From NCBI GenBank assembly GCA_022315425.1, contig JAIUPT010000050.1, positions 930,001 to 994,000 of the forward strand: 64,000 nt of DNA, in the 5' to 3' direction. The translations under genes and the position numbers were made by a program. The stretch comes from Pseudevernia furfuracea. Lineage: Eukaryota > Ascomycota > Lecanoromycetes > Lecanorales > Parmeliaceae. Shown here one piece after another: positions 22,840-34,945 of the stretch; the first letter of the stretch is position 1; every line of letters starts with the position of its first letter. The notes under the pieces were generated by a model. It worked only from the letters and a program-made list of their open reading frames with translations, did no database searches and was not told where the DNA came from.

Positions 22840-25122
22840 ATGTCCCTCCTTTCCGACCACCAAAAACAGCGCTCACGAAGCCCTTTCTCCCCAACATCGT
22901 CTTCGTCCTCCAAAGTCTTTCCTGGCCTTTGTCGTCCTTGATCCTAAAACCAACAAGCTGGATAACCATCACCGCCACTTTGCGAGGGCAAGCTTGAAAA
23001 ACATTCCACCGTCTGGGGAACGCCCTTTTAAGAGGCCTAGATTGGCCTCGAAATACTTGATGGACCCGCCTTTCAGCAGTTCAAGCTCTACGCCTTCGCA
23101 TCGTCCAAACTTACAATATCCTCCGATCAACTCGGCCAACAGTACAGTCGACCGCCAGAGATCCAATGATACTCGAATTGAAGACACTTTGAGGAGAGGG
23201 CACAGTGATGGGGAAGTGCTATCAAGTGGCTTAAATTCGAAGAGCAGGATATCTACAGAGGTAGCATCGGCAGAAAGAGAGACATGGATCGACATACTCA
23301 GGCAATCACCAAGTGGTAGGCAGGACTCTTTGGATCGGGCTCAGTTGGCTGCAAGCCGGGCAGCGATAATGGCTGGGGATAGAAGAAAAAGGCTTTCGGA
23401 GCACCCGGAGGAGCATTCAAGAAGAAGATCGTCCAGTGGCTTATCTTTTGTGCACCCTGGGAACTCTCGCTCAAGGCAAAGCTATACGCAACCGGGCAAT
23501 GACCGATCCTTGTTTGGCCCATCGACCACCTCGAACAGTCCTCCTACGCAGGGAATTACAGAGCAACCTTTACCTCGGCGGCCGAGTTTAGACACTTTAC
23601 AAAATCGAGGAAGTCGAGAAATTACTCTTCCCCGATGGGAGCCTGATGCTGGGGTGTCCAAATGCCCAATTTGCGCAATGAATTTTAGCTTTTGGTATAG
23701 GAAACATCATTGTAGGAAGTGTGGAAGGGTAGTGTGCGCTAATTGCTCTCCTCATCGAATCACCATACCTCGACAGTTCATCGTCCATCCACCTGAAGAT
23801 GCTACCCCGAGCCCAAGCATTGCAAACAACGCTGGAGTCGAGATTGTTGATCTTACTAGCGATGATGATGCTCCTGGAAAGGTGGTGAATCCGGAAGAAC
23901 GACCGCAGAGTTCAGAATACATGATCAACCCTGCACTTGGTGGTGGCCAAGAAGTTAGATTATGCAACCCCTGTGTACCAGATCCAAATCCTTTGCCTCA
24001 TCTTCCATATCTCTCGACGACCCGTCATACCTTCGGTCCCTTTCCCAGACCAGATAACGCAGGTCCAAATCAGCAGTTACCTCCAATACCAGGCTTGTCA
24101 TCTTCAGGCGTCGACCAGGTGCCAACGCTGAGTCGAAGAGTATCCTCCGGCCGCTCTGAATACCAGTCAAACAATGCTTCCAGGTTTGGTGTCATCGCAC
24201 CTCTTGCAGCGCTCACATCTTCTACTGCGGGCCCCTCTACAAATAGACGTCACAGTCATGCATCACGGCCAGTGGGATCTCCTGTGTCACTGCCAGGACA
24301 TTCCTCGGTATACGGCTCAGCGCCTGATCAAACAGCGCATCAGGTAAGTCTGCAAACAGGATCAGTGATCTTGACCTATAGCAGCTAACGTCCCAAAGCG
24401 ACATCTCGCATCACTCCTTCAAACCCGTCCCCACCATCGTCACCATGCATCACTGGGTCCAATCCCATCACCATCCCGCTACCGCCCTCTCCCTGACCTG
24501 GATATTGCCAGTTCGCGACCCGCTCCGAGACCTCAGCTGCGAGAAGAGGACGAGTGTCCAGTCTGCCATCAAGCTCTACCGCCTAAGGGCCCTGATGGTT
24601 CCGAGGCTGGGCGTGAGGCTCATGTAGAATCGTGCATCGCAACTCACTTCTCCTCCTCTGGACCTCGATCATCTCACCCACCAGCCTCAGTAGCGACAGC
24701 AGCCGCCGTAGCAGCAAGTGTAGCTACGCCTTCACAAGCTGCTGGCCCAAGGCCAATTTTCACCGGACACCGAGACTCCGCAGGATCATCTGATACGCCT
24801 TCCTCATCGTTTCCGCAAAGAATGCGGACGCCGGGCATGTTTGTCTATCATGCGAGTGAAAAGGATTGCGTTGGGCAAGATGGTGAGGGAGTCCAGGAGT
24901 GCGTGATTTGCTTCGAGGAGTTTGCGGTTGGGGATGAGATGGGGAGATTGGTGTGTTTGTGTAAGTTTCACAGGGTAAGTCTTCAACTCCTACGGTTTTA
25001 GGTTTTAGTTTTAGGGGGATGAATGGCGAAGGGACTAACAGGGGGATCAGGCATGTATACGACAATGGTGGGATACGAAAGGTGCAGGTGCTTGCCCTGT
25101 GCACCCACAAGGAGAGACTTGA
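22840..25122 (+). CDS. FYVE-RING E3 ubiquitin ligase (Pib1-like)
   Basis: Endosomal or vacuolar ubiquitin ligase. The exons I trust are one ending at 24343, then 24399-24974 and 25051-25122. The main frame is open well upstream of 22994 without an ATG. The likeliest start is ATG 22840 (MSLLSDHQKQRSRSP) joined through a short intron near 22915-22957; this join is uncertain. The FYVE finger has CPIC, RKHHCRKCGRVVC and a later LCNPC, with a long insert before the last pair containing VDLTSDDD. After a disordered His/Ser-rich linker and a CPVC...H...C...H candidate finger (DECPVCHQALP) comes a C-terminal RING (CVICFEEF...CLCKFHRACIRQWW...CPVH), ending 5 residues later. The last zinc ligand is His rather than Cys. 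Confidence 0.82.
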
Positions 25123-25706
25123 GATGTAGTAGGTTTGAAATTTTGATCATAATTATTATTGTTTTGAAGACTTTGCACTGAAATTATTTGGAAGCTGGCT
25201 TAGTATGGCTTGGACGTGTCGATACACACATTTTGGAAATTCATACGAGTGTTTATTTGTTTTTCAGGACCTTCAGTGTTTCCGATCGTTCAGACATCGA
25301 TCGCCGTTGACAGAATGCCAAGTGTAGGTATGTTGTATCGAGCGGAGAAGACTCCTTGGCGAGTGGCGACGGCGTTTCTTTCCGCCGCCATGATGTGGGG
25401 TATTTTTGCTCTTCATACCACAGTACATATATGCCCAGCAAACAATTCTTACAAGTTTTCCATTCTTAGGATGAGGATCCTCTAATCGTTTGTCGCTCGC
25501 TTTGATATTTTCGGGTCTGAAGCGTCCTGCTTCACTCATGCGCACGTTCAGCTCTTGCTCTGCGACCCTTGGTTTGATGTTTCTCTGCTCTGATTAGACT
25601 TTCAACCATCGCTGCAAAAGAAACGCGGGGTCGAGTCCCTTGGATTTCGAATTTCTTCTCTTTCTTTTGGAACCTTCTCATCATTTAGCCAATCCAGACT
25701 TTCAGA
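25123..25706. other. Intergenic, promoter side of the MFS transporter
   Basis: About 580 bp with no supported gene. A GGGGTCGAGTCCC stretch at about 25625 resembles a tRNA T arm but no tRNA fold surrounds it. Confidence 0.4.
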
Positions 25707-27486
25707 ATGTCTCTCCACCGCGTCAGCTCTATGAGCTCTTACGAGCAAGTAGTCCGAGGTTCCTCACCAGCAAGGTCAGAGCACAAGAATATGTCCTTCA
25801 ACCCAGTGGGCAACGGCAAAGCGCCCGCTGGGAAGGACGAGCCTGTTGGAGCATTCGAAGTCTCGAAGACAAAAAGGATATGTCAGTATTCGTGCACATA
25901 GATGTTTGAGATATAGCTGACGGATAAGGATTACAGTCCAGGTCGCTATCGCCGTCATCTATTGCCTTTTCGCAGCTGGGATTGTATTTGGATATGCAGC
26001 GATAAAACCGGTCCTGATCCAGGAGGGGGTATACAGCCAATTCTGTGAGAGAGATGAGTTTATGAGGATTGAGCTGGGAACGACGTGCTACGAGCAGGAA
26101 ATACGGTAGGCGTTCTGCTATTGGGAAGCCTATGAATCTTGCTGATGCTGGATTCAATCTGCTAGGCTCAACTTCATGTTCACAACAGCAGCTGTAGCAA
26201 CAAACGTCTGTGCTCTTCCGGTCGGTACCGTCCTCGACAGGTATGGCCCTCGAATCAGCGGCATCATCGGCAGCATACTCCTTACCATAGGTGCTCTCCT
26301 CATGGCTTTCGCTACACAATTACCCTTCGATGCGTATATCCCCGGATACTTCTTCCTCGCCCTCGGCGGCCCTTTTGTTTTCATTTCTTCTTTTCAACTC
26401 TCGAACACTTTTCCACAAAATTCAGGCCTCATCCTTGCCTTGCTCACCGGCGCTTTCGATTCATCAAGCGCCATCTTTCTTTTCTATCGATTGATCTATT
26501 CGGCGTCACATGGATCATTTACGCCTCAAAAGTTTTTCTTGGCCTATCTAGTCGTCCCTACCTTCATTATAATTGTACAAATCTTTGTAATGCCTGCCAA
26601 CTCTTATAAGACGGTTGGCGAGCTCATCATTCAGGCGGAGGAACGGACCGAGGAAATTGATTCCGCCAACTCGGATTCTGAGGATACAGCGAGGCGGCGC
26701 CAGCATCGAGAAAGCGTGGTCTCGGAGACTACATCTCTTCTCGGCAAATCCGCTACTAAACAGCAGACAGAAGAAGAGAAGAAGAAACAGATCAGTGGCG
26801 TCTGGGGTGCACTTCATGGCCGCTCGGCCTTGCAACAGATCATGACTCCGTGGTTCATCTTCATCGCCTTGTTCACTGTCGTACAGATGACGAGGATTAA
26901 CTACTTTGTCGCCACAGTCAGAACTCAGTATGAATACATGCTCCACAGCGACGCTCTGGCCGAACAAGTCAACCAAGTTTTTGATGTTGCTTTACCAGTA
27001 GGCGGCGTGCTGAGTATACCATTCATTGGTCTTGTGCTCGATAACACGAGCACGCCTTTTACGCTCGCGTTACTCGTGTTCGTGGCTACCGCGATTGGCG
27101 TTCTAGGTGTCCTGCCATTCCTGTGGGCTGCTTACGGCAATATCATACTCTTCGTTCTCTACCGTCCCCTTTACTACACCGCCGTTTCTGACTACGCGGC
27201 TAAAGTGTTTGGCTTCCAAACCTTTGGCAAGGTCTACGGCTTGATCATCTGCCTCGCCGGGCTGCTCAATTTCTCGCAGTCAGGTCTGGATGCCATGACT
27301 CACAAGGTCTTCCATCGGGATCCGCTACCTGTCAATCTCGTGTTGTTGGTGATAGCTTTGGTGGTGGGTGTGGTGCTGGTTGGCTATGTGTATCATCAGA
27401 GTAGGCATTTGAAGAGAGATGCTCTGGAAGAGGAGGCGGAGGAGAGTGAAGATACGAGAATACCTGGTGCTGCAAGTGGGGCTTGA
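25707..27486 (+). CDS. MFS transporter, Fmp42/SLC43-like
   Basis: Exons 25707-25881, 25937-26105 and 26166-27486 give 554 residues. The first helix (FQVAIAVIYCLFAAGIVFGY) is followed by a loop with paired Cys residues, then helices 2-6, a cytosolic loop of about 100 charged residues (ERTEEIDSANSDSEDTARRR...EEEKKKQ) and six more helices. An MFS-type VLDRYGPR motif follows helix 2. This pattern matches yeast Fmp42 and animal SLC43 amino-acid carriers. Both introns are near the 5' end, and splicing gives KRIFQVAI and EIRLNFMF. The substrate is unknown; neutral amino acids would be the family-based guess. Confidence 0.85.
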
Positions 27487-27640
27487 TAGCGGAGAATGAT
27501 TTGCAAGTTATTTGGCTGCATATATGGAGGGGCTTCTTAAAGTTTGCATATACCCATCTTGCTGTTTCTCCACACACTAAGAAATGAGATGTCCGTTGTG
27601 AAGGCATTTAAAGGTGAACAAGACTGGATGCATTCATTCC

Positions 27641-27860
27641 ATGTCACTGCTTGTGCTTTCCATCACAGCTTCAATCTCTCATCACTATTTATACCCCCCC
27701 TCCATCACTCTCCAAGTTAAAGTCACTCCTTGTATTTTCTATCCCTGCGTTCGGCTTCCATCACTATTTATACTCCTTGTCACTCACCCGTTTTACATTA
27801 TTTCCTATCTCTTTCATCACTCCCCCGTCCTATACCACTGATGCGTCCATCACTCTATAT
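27641..27860. repeat. Degenerate repeat of about 83 bp with CCATCACT core
   Basis: Copies starting near 27641 and 27724 share CACTSCTTGT at the left and ATCACTATTTATAC about 45 bp further on. A third, more decayed copy carries CCATCACTCTATATA near 27849. The tract is CT- and AT-rich and followed by ATAT-rich DNA. Confidence 0.6.
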
Positions 27861-28012
27861 AAAAATATATATCATTCACGTATATCCCGAATTGAATATC
27901 TGCGGCATCCCTAGGTATATATTACGGCCGCCGGCTCAAACTATCCTCCTTCTTTACACACCACTGCATCCTACTCTGGCAACAGCTCTGGGCAAGATAC
28001 CATACCTTTTGA

Positions 28013-28305
28013 TACTTGCTTGGTCCTTCTTGAGTTGGGGAGGGTGTTTTTGGGGGGGGAAAGGTACCTGAAAGGAAGCATACTTTTGCAGGTTTCTTGC
28101 TTTTTTGGAGTTGGGAAGGGTGTTCCTTTAGGGGAAGATAGCTGGAAAGGAGCATATTCTTGCGGGTTTCTTGCTCTTCTTAAGCCAGGAAGGGTATTCT
28201 TTTGGGAAATTGCCTGAACGGTGTCACACTCTTGCTCATTTCTTGCTCTTCTGGTGTTACGAGAGGTGTTCTTTGGGGGGAAATTACCCGAAAAGCTTGT
28301 GGTAT
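28013..28305 (-). repeat. Four-copy tandem minisatellite, 72-78 bp unit, open on the minus strand
   Basis: Four imperfect copies follow each other with unit lengths of about 72-78 bp. Each has TTCTTGCT..., a GGGTGTTCTTT-like block, then GAAA-T-CC-GAAAG. On the minus strand the array is open in a 134-codon frame (27971-28375) and reads as a repeating peptide of the form KNTLP--RRARNPQE. Spacing between the KNT/KGT motifs is 24, 24 and 26 residues, so the period keeps frame. It directly abuts the start of the coiled-coil gene on the plus strand. I do not claim that it is translated. Confidence 0.7.
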
Positions 28306-28306
28306 C

Positions 28307-29116
28307 ATGTCGAAAGGTAAGGCAAAGTGCTATACTTTGACGGATCTTTTGCTCATACTGTACCAGAAGTGACAACTCTCTGTGGTAGCATACCCGAAAT
28401 CTCGCATCAGTCAGACGGGATGGAGGCCAATACTGGCAAAAAAGGTAGGCAAGCTATCTCATGTTTGACACAAAACTCGGCTCACATCAACCTAGAAATG
28501 GCTGGCATTACCAGCATGGAGGGAAATGTACCAGTGGAGGCGGGTACTTCAAGTCAGGGAGAGATTGGCATTGATCAACAAGGTAAGGCTGTACTCTATT
28601 CTTTTCACATCATTCCTGGCTCACCACGATGTAGGAATGCGCGGTATAGGCGGCACTTTACCCGCTTTAAACCCAATGGCTGCGTCTTTCGCGCCACGCA
28701 GACAAAATGCCACCGCCGCTGGTCTTACATCACCAGCATCTGATACTCCGACTGTGCGGCCAGTCAGTGCACATGCTTCGACACCACCTTCCCTGGAGCG
28801 CTTCGCCAGTGAGCTGATAGAGCTCAAGTCCACTGGACTGAGTAATAAACAGCGTCTGGCGGTAATGTACGACCAGAGGCGCCAGCTTCTGAGTCACTTG
28901 ACCACCGCGAAGGCCGAGATTGATCAGCTTGAGGATCGACTTCATCGCGAGGAGTCGATTGATGGGTCACAAGATATCCTGAACCAACTCAAAGAGCTCA
29001 ATGGGCTCCACGAGTGGGCGGGATCCAAGTGGGCAGGGCTCGGGGAGGACATAGCGGAAGTGGAGGCAGAGATTGCGGTGCCAGGGAGCAAGGAGGATGA
29101 ATTCTGGGGTTTGTGA
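28307..29116 (+). CDS. Small coiled-coil protein, function unknown
   Basis: Exons 28307-28316, 28367-28444, 28496-28582 and 28635-29116 give 218 residues. All three introns are in phase 1 with clean GTAAGG/GTAGGC donors, and the two middle exons are 78 and 87 nt. The N-terminal half is Ser/Thr/Ala-rich. The C-terminal half (from about SLERFASELIELKSTG) is a predicted coiled coil with regular Leu spacing (RRQLLSHLTTAKAEIDQLED). No signal peptide or membrane segment. The family is not recognised. Consistent frame across four exons supports a real gene. Confidence 0.68.
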
Positions 29117-29662
29117 TGGGGAGGCTGGTGGTTCATGGGTCCAGACAGTCCTTCAGAGCGGAAGCAGGACTGTGGAGAGGGTGATTGGCTTTGAGATTTC
29201 ATGATGGAAGAAGATGGAGTTCAGCATGTCACCTCTTTGCTCACCTTATGCAAAGAAGCACAGAGATGAAAAAGGGTGCTTTAGGTAAAAAAAACTCATT
29301 GAAGACATGCACTGATCCAACCTGCTCCAAAACATTGGTATATTCAAGTCTTTGGTCGGAGGTACTCGCACTCAAGTAGACACTTATGCTAGACCAAATC
29401 AAGTTAGCACACTCTGATGCGCGTTGACCTCACCATCCCCCCCTTTCCTCATTGGAATTGCGAAGTGGCCCATCATTGATATAAATACTGGGTAGCGACT
29501 TGATTTCGCACAGTCTGTTTCTCTGCAGCTGCTGTATTGAAACAGTCAAGACGGTCCCGTGACACCGGTGAAACAACCGCTACTGATCGGAGGAAGATAT
29601 CGCCTCCCGCACCGACGCGGTGAGTCGGCCAGTTTTGACCGACTCCAAGTCCAATTTCCAAT
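29117..29662. promoter_or_regulatory. Promoter region of the Zn2Cys6 regulator
   Basis: A 546-bp gap between two plus-strand genes. A TATAAATA-like box lies at about 29479. No repeat or other gene seen. Confidence 0.4.
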
Positions 29663-32304
29663 ATGGATTCCGAGCGGCCCCCATATTCCATCCCACAAAC
29701 CCAGGCCAGTGACATCGATCCTCGTCTGCAAGAGTCGGTGCAAGTTTCGCAACAGTATTCAAATCTTCCCCCAATCAGCTACATTCCCGCTCACAGCTTG
29801 CCCCCACCTCCTCCACCACAGCAGCAGCATCAAGCGCCACCGCACCCCTACAGCGCCCCACATCAGTGGCAGCAAGATGGTTACAATCCGTACTATGCCC
29901 CTTCACCAGACCAACAGCCTCCGCCAATGCAACAGGCCACTAATTACCAAGCATATCAGACCAATTCTGAGGCACCTCCGCCGTCCGCAGAAGCCGGGTT
30001 CAACAATGACACCAAACGACCAAGAGCCTGTGAGGCGTGCCGTGGACTCAAGGTGAGATGCGAACCGGACCCTGGCACTGGACCATGCAAGAGGTGTAGG
30101 AAGGCAAACCGCAATTGTGTTATTACGGCGCCGAGCCGAAAGAGGCAGAAGAAGACGGACAGCAGAGTTGCCGAGCTGGAAAGAAAGATTGACGCTCTTA
30201 CAGCCAGTTTACATGCTACCAAAGAAGGCAATATCAGTGGGAGCGAGGATGATGGATACGGAGATGGGGACACACCACAGATCGAATCTTCAGATGGCAG
30301 GTCCAACCAGCCGACCTCCCCATACACCACCACATCGGTTGGCGCTAGTCGCAAGAGACGCATGTCCGAGTACCAACAAGATGGAAGCTCTGGGCCGCAT
30401 CGTCCGAGTGGTTTCGAAGCCATGACTCAAACCTCTCCGGCTAATGTGGCCAACATGGGGTCGCGAATGTTCGCACCGCCAAAGTCGGACGCCGGCGGCC
30501 CAGATCTCGATTCACTTAGAGACTTGGATACTGTGGTGTACGGAGAGGCAGATGTCGTCGGCCGTGGCATGGTACATGCAGAGACTGCCAATGGGCTTTT
30601 CAGGCATTACACCGATCACATGGCACCTCACATGCCGATCGTGGTATTTTCATCTGATATCAATGCCGATACTATACGCAAGAGAAGCCCAATTCTGTTC
30701 CTCGCTATTCTAAGTGTCGCCTCCGGACAAGACTATCCCGACTTACAAGCTACGCTCACGAAGGAGATCATGCGAATTCTGGCAGACCGAGTTTTTATTC
30801 ACGGAGAGAAATCCTTGGAACTTGTCCAAGCTCTACAGGTAGTCACAATCTGGTATTGGCCTGAGCCTAACGGTGACTCCAAATATTACCAATTCATACA
30901 TATGACTGCTGTCATGGCGATAGATCTTGGCATGCACAGGAGACAGCCTGTATTGATACTTAGGAAGGAGCAGATACTTGGCCTTCCGAAGCCAAAGTCT
31001 TACCTGTCCGATCCCTGTACAACCGAATGCAGACGCGCCTGGCTAGGTTGCTACTTGTTGTGTTCGGGGTAAGCCATTCCCGGGCAATTCTGATGTCATT
31101 CTGCAGAGCTGATGGTTCGGAAATGCAGCATAGGAATGGGAATGAGACGACCAAATCTAATCCAGCCCAGCTCACATACGGGAGACTGCGTCAAAGCCCT
31201 AGAGATATCAGAAGATGCTTTCCCGTCTGACAAGATTCTCTGCAGGTGGGTACAGCTGCAAAGGTTAGCAGATGAATTCGCAGCGCAGGCGTCAGCGGAG
31301 GAGGATTCCGAAATTACTGTGGAAGCCCGCGACGCCAGGACTCGAAGCGCACACGCACACTTCGCGAAGCAGGTATCCGAGTGGAAGGTGCGAAATTCTT
31401 CAGAGCTCACATCCAGTAAGCTCCCATCCACCCACACAAGCCTCTGCGCGCACAGGCTTGATCATTGCCCCAAATCTTGAATATGACAAGGCTAACGTTT
31501 CCTGCAGGACCATTAGCATTGGCTCTCAATGTGGTGAATCTCTACATGCACGAACTAGCGATGCAATATTACGTGGGGGTTGAACCTCCCATAGTGACAG
31601 TCGCTCGAGGCGAGCATCGAGTTGAGTCATCTACGCCTACAATGGCTGACCCGTCGAACACGCCTCTATCCTCGACCCTTCAGATGCTGGACAATCTCTT
31701 GGACCTGAGCGTCCAAGATCTTCGGAGTTTGCCAGTATTCCAATTTGCTCAGATTGCCCATGGAACCTTGACTCTGACAAAGATGTTCAGTTTTGGAAAA
31801 GCCGACCCGAAATATCGCAAGCAGATGCCGCTCAGCGCGGAAACCGTTGAGGAATATGTGGGCCGGCTCATCGACTTACTGCGTGCCGGTGCGGAAGGTG
31901 GAAAGTCTCTTCCAGCACACAGCTTCCTCATGGTTCTCGACGCCGCTCTCAATCTATTCCAGGAGATCAAGCACATGAGCCTTGGAGAAATCAAAGAACA
32001 TTGCGGGGGGAAATTTCCGGCGACGAACTTCATTCAGATACTCGATCTTCACGAACCTACGCCTACGCCTAGACAATTCAACTACATGGGGGATAAGTAT
32101 CCACTGGAGACGGATGTTTTTCCCGAGGGAGCGCTGCATCTTCTGAGTGAGGTGGCGGCCATGGGAAAGTCGAATGCGAACGGGTACAGAGTGGAGGAGG
32201 GTCGACTCGGGCCTCAACAAATGGCGGCTGAGGCTGAGGCAATGGTTGCGAGTGAGGATGGCTTCGCCGGTGCAGGGGGTAAGATGTCAGCGAACGGGGT
32301 GTAG
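29663..32304 (+). CDS. Zn2Cys6 binuclear-cluster transcription factor
   Basis: Exons 29663-31068, 31129-31415 and 31508-32304 give 829 residues. The N-terminus is Gln/Pro-rich (possible activation region). The Zn2Cys6 cluster begins at Cys123 (RACEACRGLKVRC...GPCKRCRKANRNC), followed by a basic linker (APSRKRQKKTDSR) and a coiled-coil dimerisation helix (VAELERKIDALTASL). A middle region (RSPILFLAILSVAS, VVTIWYWPE, MTAVMAIDLGMHR) is the helical fungal-specific regulatory domain. Target genes cannot be inferred. Nothing in the flanks looks like a co-regulated pathway. Confidence 0.9.
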
Positions 32305-33531
32305 GGGAGAAGGTGTGGTGGAGGGACCGGTGGTGCTTGGCTTGCACGCTTTACCAGAGCATGGTGTATCTAATTGGAAGTTTAGATAATATGTAATCCG
32401 ATAGATAATATTGAAAGGGCACACCGGGTGCCACTCCAGTTGGGGCGCGAGATGCATATGCAGGTTGGTACAATGAGTGGGCATGCTGCTTGGAGTTAGA
32501 CAAGCGACTGGTCTGACAGTAAGACGACAGACGTCGGACAGCATCGGTTCTTTCAAAAGAGACAACAAGTCCTCTATTTATTATTTATTATTTACTGCCT
32601 ACTGTAAGTGGAGTACTGTATGTATTTGGAATCCCCCCGAAAGGCCTCTCCGCCAATCCGCCAGTGCTTTTGACTCTAATCCGCCACTTGCACCACCCAC
32701 CACCATCATCACCACCACCACCTCTGTCGGATGAGCCAACAATGAATGCTGACCAGCCAGACAGCAGTGGCAGAGGGAAGACGGGAGGCTGCAGAGTAAT
32801 TGGTCGCGTGCGCAATGAGATGGGGTAGATGAGGTAATCAGGAATAGAAAGAAGGGGTGGGAGAGCCAAGACATGTTGGCCATGTCGTCATTAACTCGTG
32901 TACTGTAGCATGTTTTCTTACTTTCTTTCCTTTCACCCGTTTGCTGCTGCTTACCTACTACTGTTTGCTTTTACAGGCTGGGGTGTTAATGGTAGAGAGT
33001 CTAGACCTGAATCCATGTTTTTTTTTTGCCTTTTGCTACCATTATTGTTTATTATTGAGGGTGAGAGGAGTGTTCGGATTTATTGTTCATTATTTATTAT
33101 TATTCATTATTTATTATTTCTTAGTTCTTAGTTCTTAGTTCTTATTCTTTACCTTATTTATCATTATTATTATTTGGAAAGAGTGTAGGAGCTAAAGATT
33201 AAGATACAGCACATGGCTTTCCGTGGAGCCAATGGTAAAGTAGTAGGGAAAGTAGTTTGAGCATCAATCACTTTATGCACTTTCTTCCCAGAACTCCCAT
33301 GTGCTGAGTGGGTTAAAGGAGGGGTTGACTTCCTTACCTACTACTCGTACACTGTCTATTACTTCATTGCCTCGGCTCTTACTTCTTCATCTCTTCTTCA
33401 TCTTCTTCTTCTTCTTCTTCTTCTTCTTCTTCTCCTCCTCCTTCTCCTTCTTCTTCTATACTATACTATCAAGTCTCTCAGAATAGTCAGTGAAACAACA
33501 ATCTCCTAAAAGCAACAACAAACCAACAGTC
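32305..33531. other. AT-rich low-complexity interval upstream of the GFA gene
   Basis: Contains TTATTTATTATT-like stretches (about 32575-32600 and 33040-33180), three to four copies of TTAGTTC near 33120, and a (TTC)n tract at about 33386-33460 just before the GFA gene. No supported gene. Confidence 0.6.
33386..33460. repeat. (TTC)n microsatellite in the GFA 5' leader
   Basis: A pure to near-pure CTT/TTC run with a few TCC interruptions, ending about 70 bp upstream of the start codon. It would make a polypyrimidine 5' UTR. Confidence 0.85.
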
Positions 33532-34179
33532 ATGACCACCTACCACGGCAAATGCCACTGCGGCCAGACGGAATGGACCACCAAAATCGACGGTGATGCC
33601 CACATCCTCTGGTAAGGATCCATCCAACATCTCATCTCAAACCATTGCCAATCAGCTTCCTCCCATTGAGTGAAGAAAGTAGCTGACACATGTCTCTTCC
33701 TAGCCATTGCAATGCCTGTAAACTCCTTAGCGGCAGCGAGAGCACCCTCAACCAAATGGCCAACGAAGGCGATCTCAAAATCACAAAAGGCTCCACAAAT
33801 ACCTACACCTACTACGGTGATTCGGGTACATACATCCTTCTATCCTTCCTTGCCCCCCTGCTTTCCATCCCATTCCCCTCCCGCCCCCCCCTCCTTCCAT
33901 CACCTCTCTCACGACCCCCATCGATCCACCCACCCAGGGCCCCACTCCCGCTAATCCCCCTCCTCTCCTCCGCAAGGCAAACCAGTAAACTGCTACTACT
34001 GCCCCAACTGCACCTCGCACATCTACCACCACCAGACGGTCCTGGGCCCCAAGATCGTCGTCCGCACGGGCCTCCTCGAGGGCAGCACCAAGTTCCCCGT
34101 CGCGGCCGAGATCTTCGGAAAGGATCGGCTGACTTGGCAGCCTGAGCTCGCGCATACCTTTTCCGGGCCTCCGGAGTGA
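33532..34179 (+). CDS. GFA/CENP-V-type zinc-binding protein
   Basis: Exons 33532-33611, 33704-33825 and 33977-34179 give 134 residues. The GFA fold is recognised from the ligand spacing: GKCHCG near the N-terminus, CHCNACKLLSGS after the first junction, and CYYCPNCTSHIY after the second. Family members include glutathione-dependent formaldehyde-activating enzyme and many uncharacterised single-domain proteins; this one is of the small uncharacterised type. The second intron (33826-33976, 151 bp) is unusually C-rich. Whether it acts on a glutathione adduct is unknown. Confidence 0.88.
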
Positions 34180-34856
34180 ACGGGTGGGTGAGTGATGGTG
34201 GTGGTGGGGATGGGGGTTTTGTTGGGGTCGGGGGGTGTGAGGACGAGGAGGAGGTGGAGGTGATGGATGGATAGGAAGGAAAGGTTGGGGGGGAGGCGGC
34301 GGGGCTGATGGATGATGATGTTCAGTCGTTACAGTAAAAATATCAATTCCATGGAAAGAAACCTTTTCGTACAAAAATACCTGTGCACCAAGTACAAAAA
34401 TCTCTTTCATTCCGCGCGGATGGAAATAAGTAGAGTATCGCGCTTTGTATCTTTTCTCTCGAACGGGGCCATCCAAAAACCCAAAACAAGAAAAAAAGAA
34501 AAAAGAAAAAAGAAAAAAGAAAAAAAGTGGCTGCCCTCATTAAGTACTGACTGACCCCGTTCGACTGTCCTCTACTCTATGTATTTATGCTCCTTTCTCT
34601 CTTTCTCTCTTTCTTCCTTTCCATCCCATCCCATCTACCTTTGTTCCCCCCCCCCCCTTCCCCCCCCCCCCCCTCCCCCCCCCCCCTCCCCCGGCCACAA
34701 AACCGTCAACAGAGCTCTCACAAACTGGCCCCAGAGTTTCAAGATAAACACCCGTGATACGCGCCGACGACGACGACGACGACGACGACGTGAATATTTC
34801 CCTACAGGACCGGGAATGAGCTTGCCGGTAAGAGAGGCAATGATTTAGAGTCCGTG

Positions 34857-34945
34857 ATGGAAATGGAAATGGAAATGGAAACTGGACTGGACTGGACTGG
34901 AATGGAACTGGACTGGAATGGAAACGGACTGGAATGAAATGAAAC
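34857..34945. repeat. TGGAA/TGGAC satellite-like pentamer tract
   Basis: Starts with repeated GGAAAT hexamers, then ACTGG/ATGG pentamer variants, decaying rightward into GAAAT/GAAAC. Confidence 0.75.

Larger units (their letters stand above)
27487..28306. other. Repeat-bearing intergenic stretch
   Basis: Holds two separate degenerate repeat tracts, annotated individually, and no supported conventional gene. The second tract runs up to the start codon of the next gene. Confidence 0.6.

Noticed and set aside
25600..25660. A tRNA-like T arm (GGGGTCGAGTCCC)
   Set aside because: The TTC of the T loop is incomplete and no acceptor, D or anticodon arm can be paired around it. I found no supportable tRNA in the window.
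28013..28305. Tandem array considered as a CRISPR
   Set aside because: Units are contiguous and degenerate with no unique spacers, and the genome is eukaryotic.
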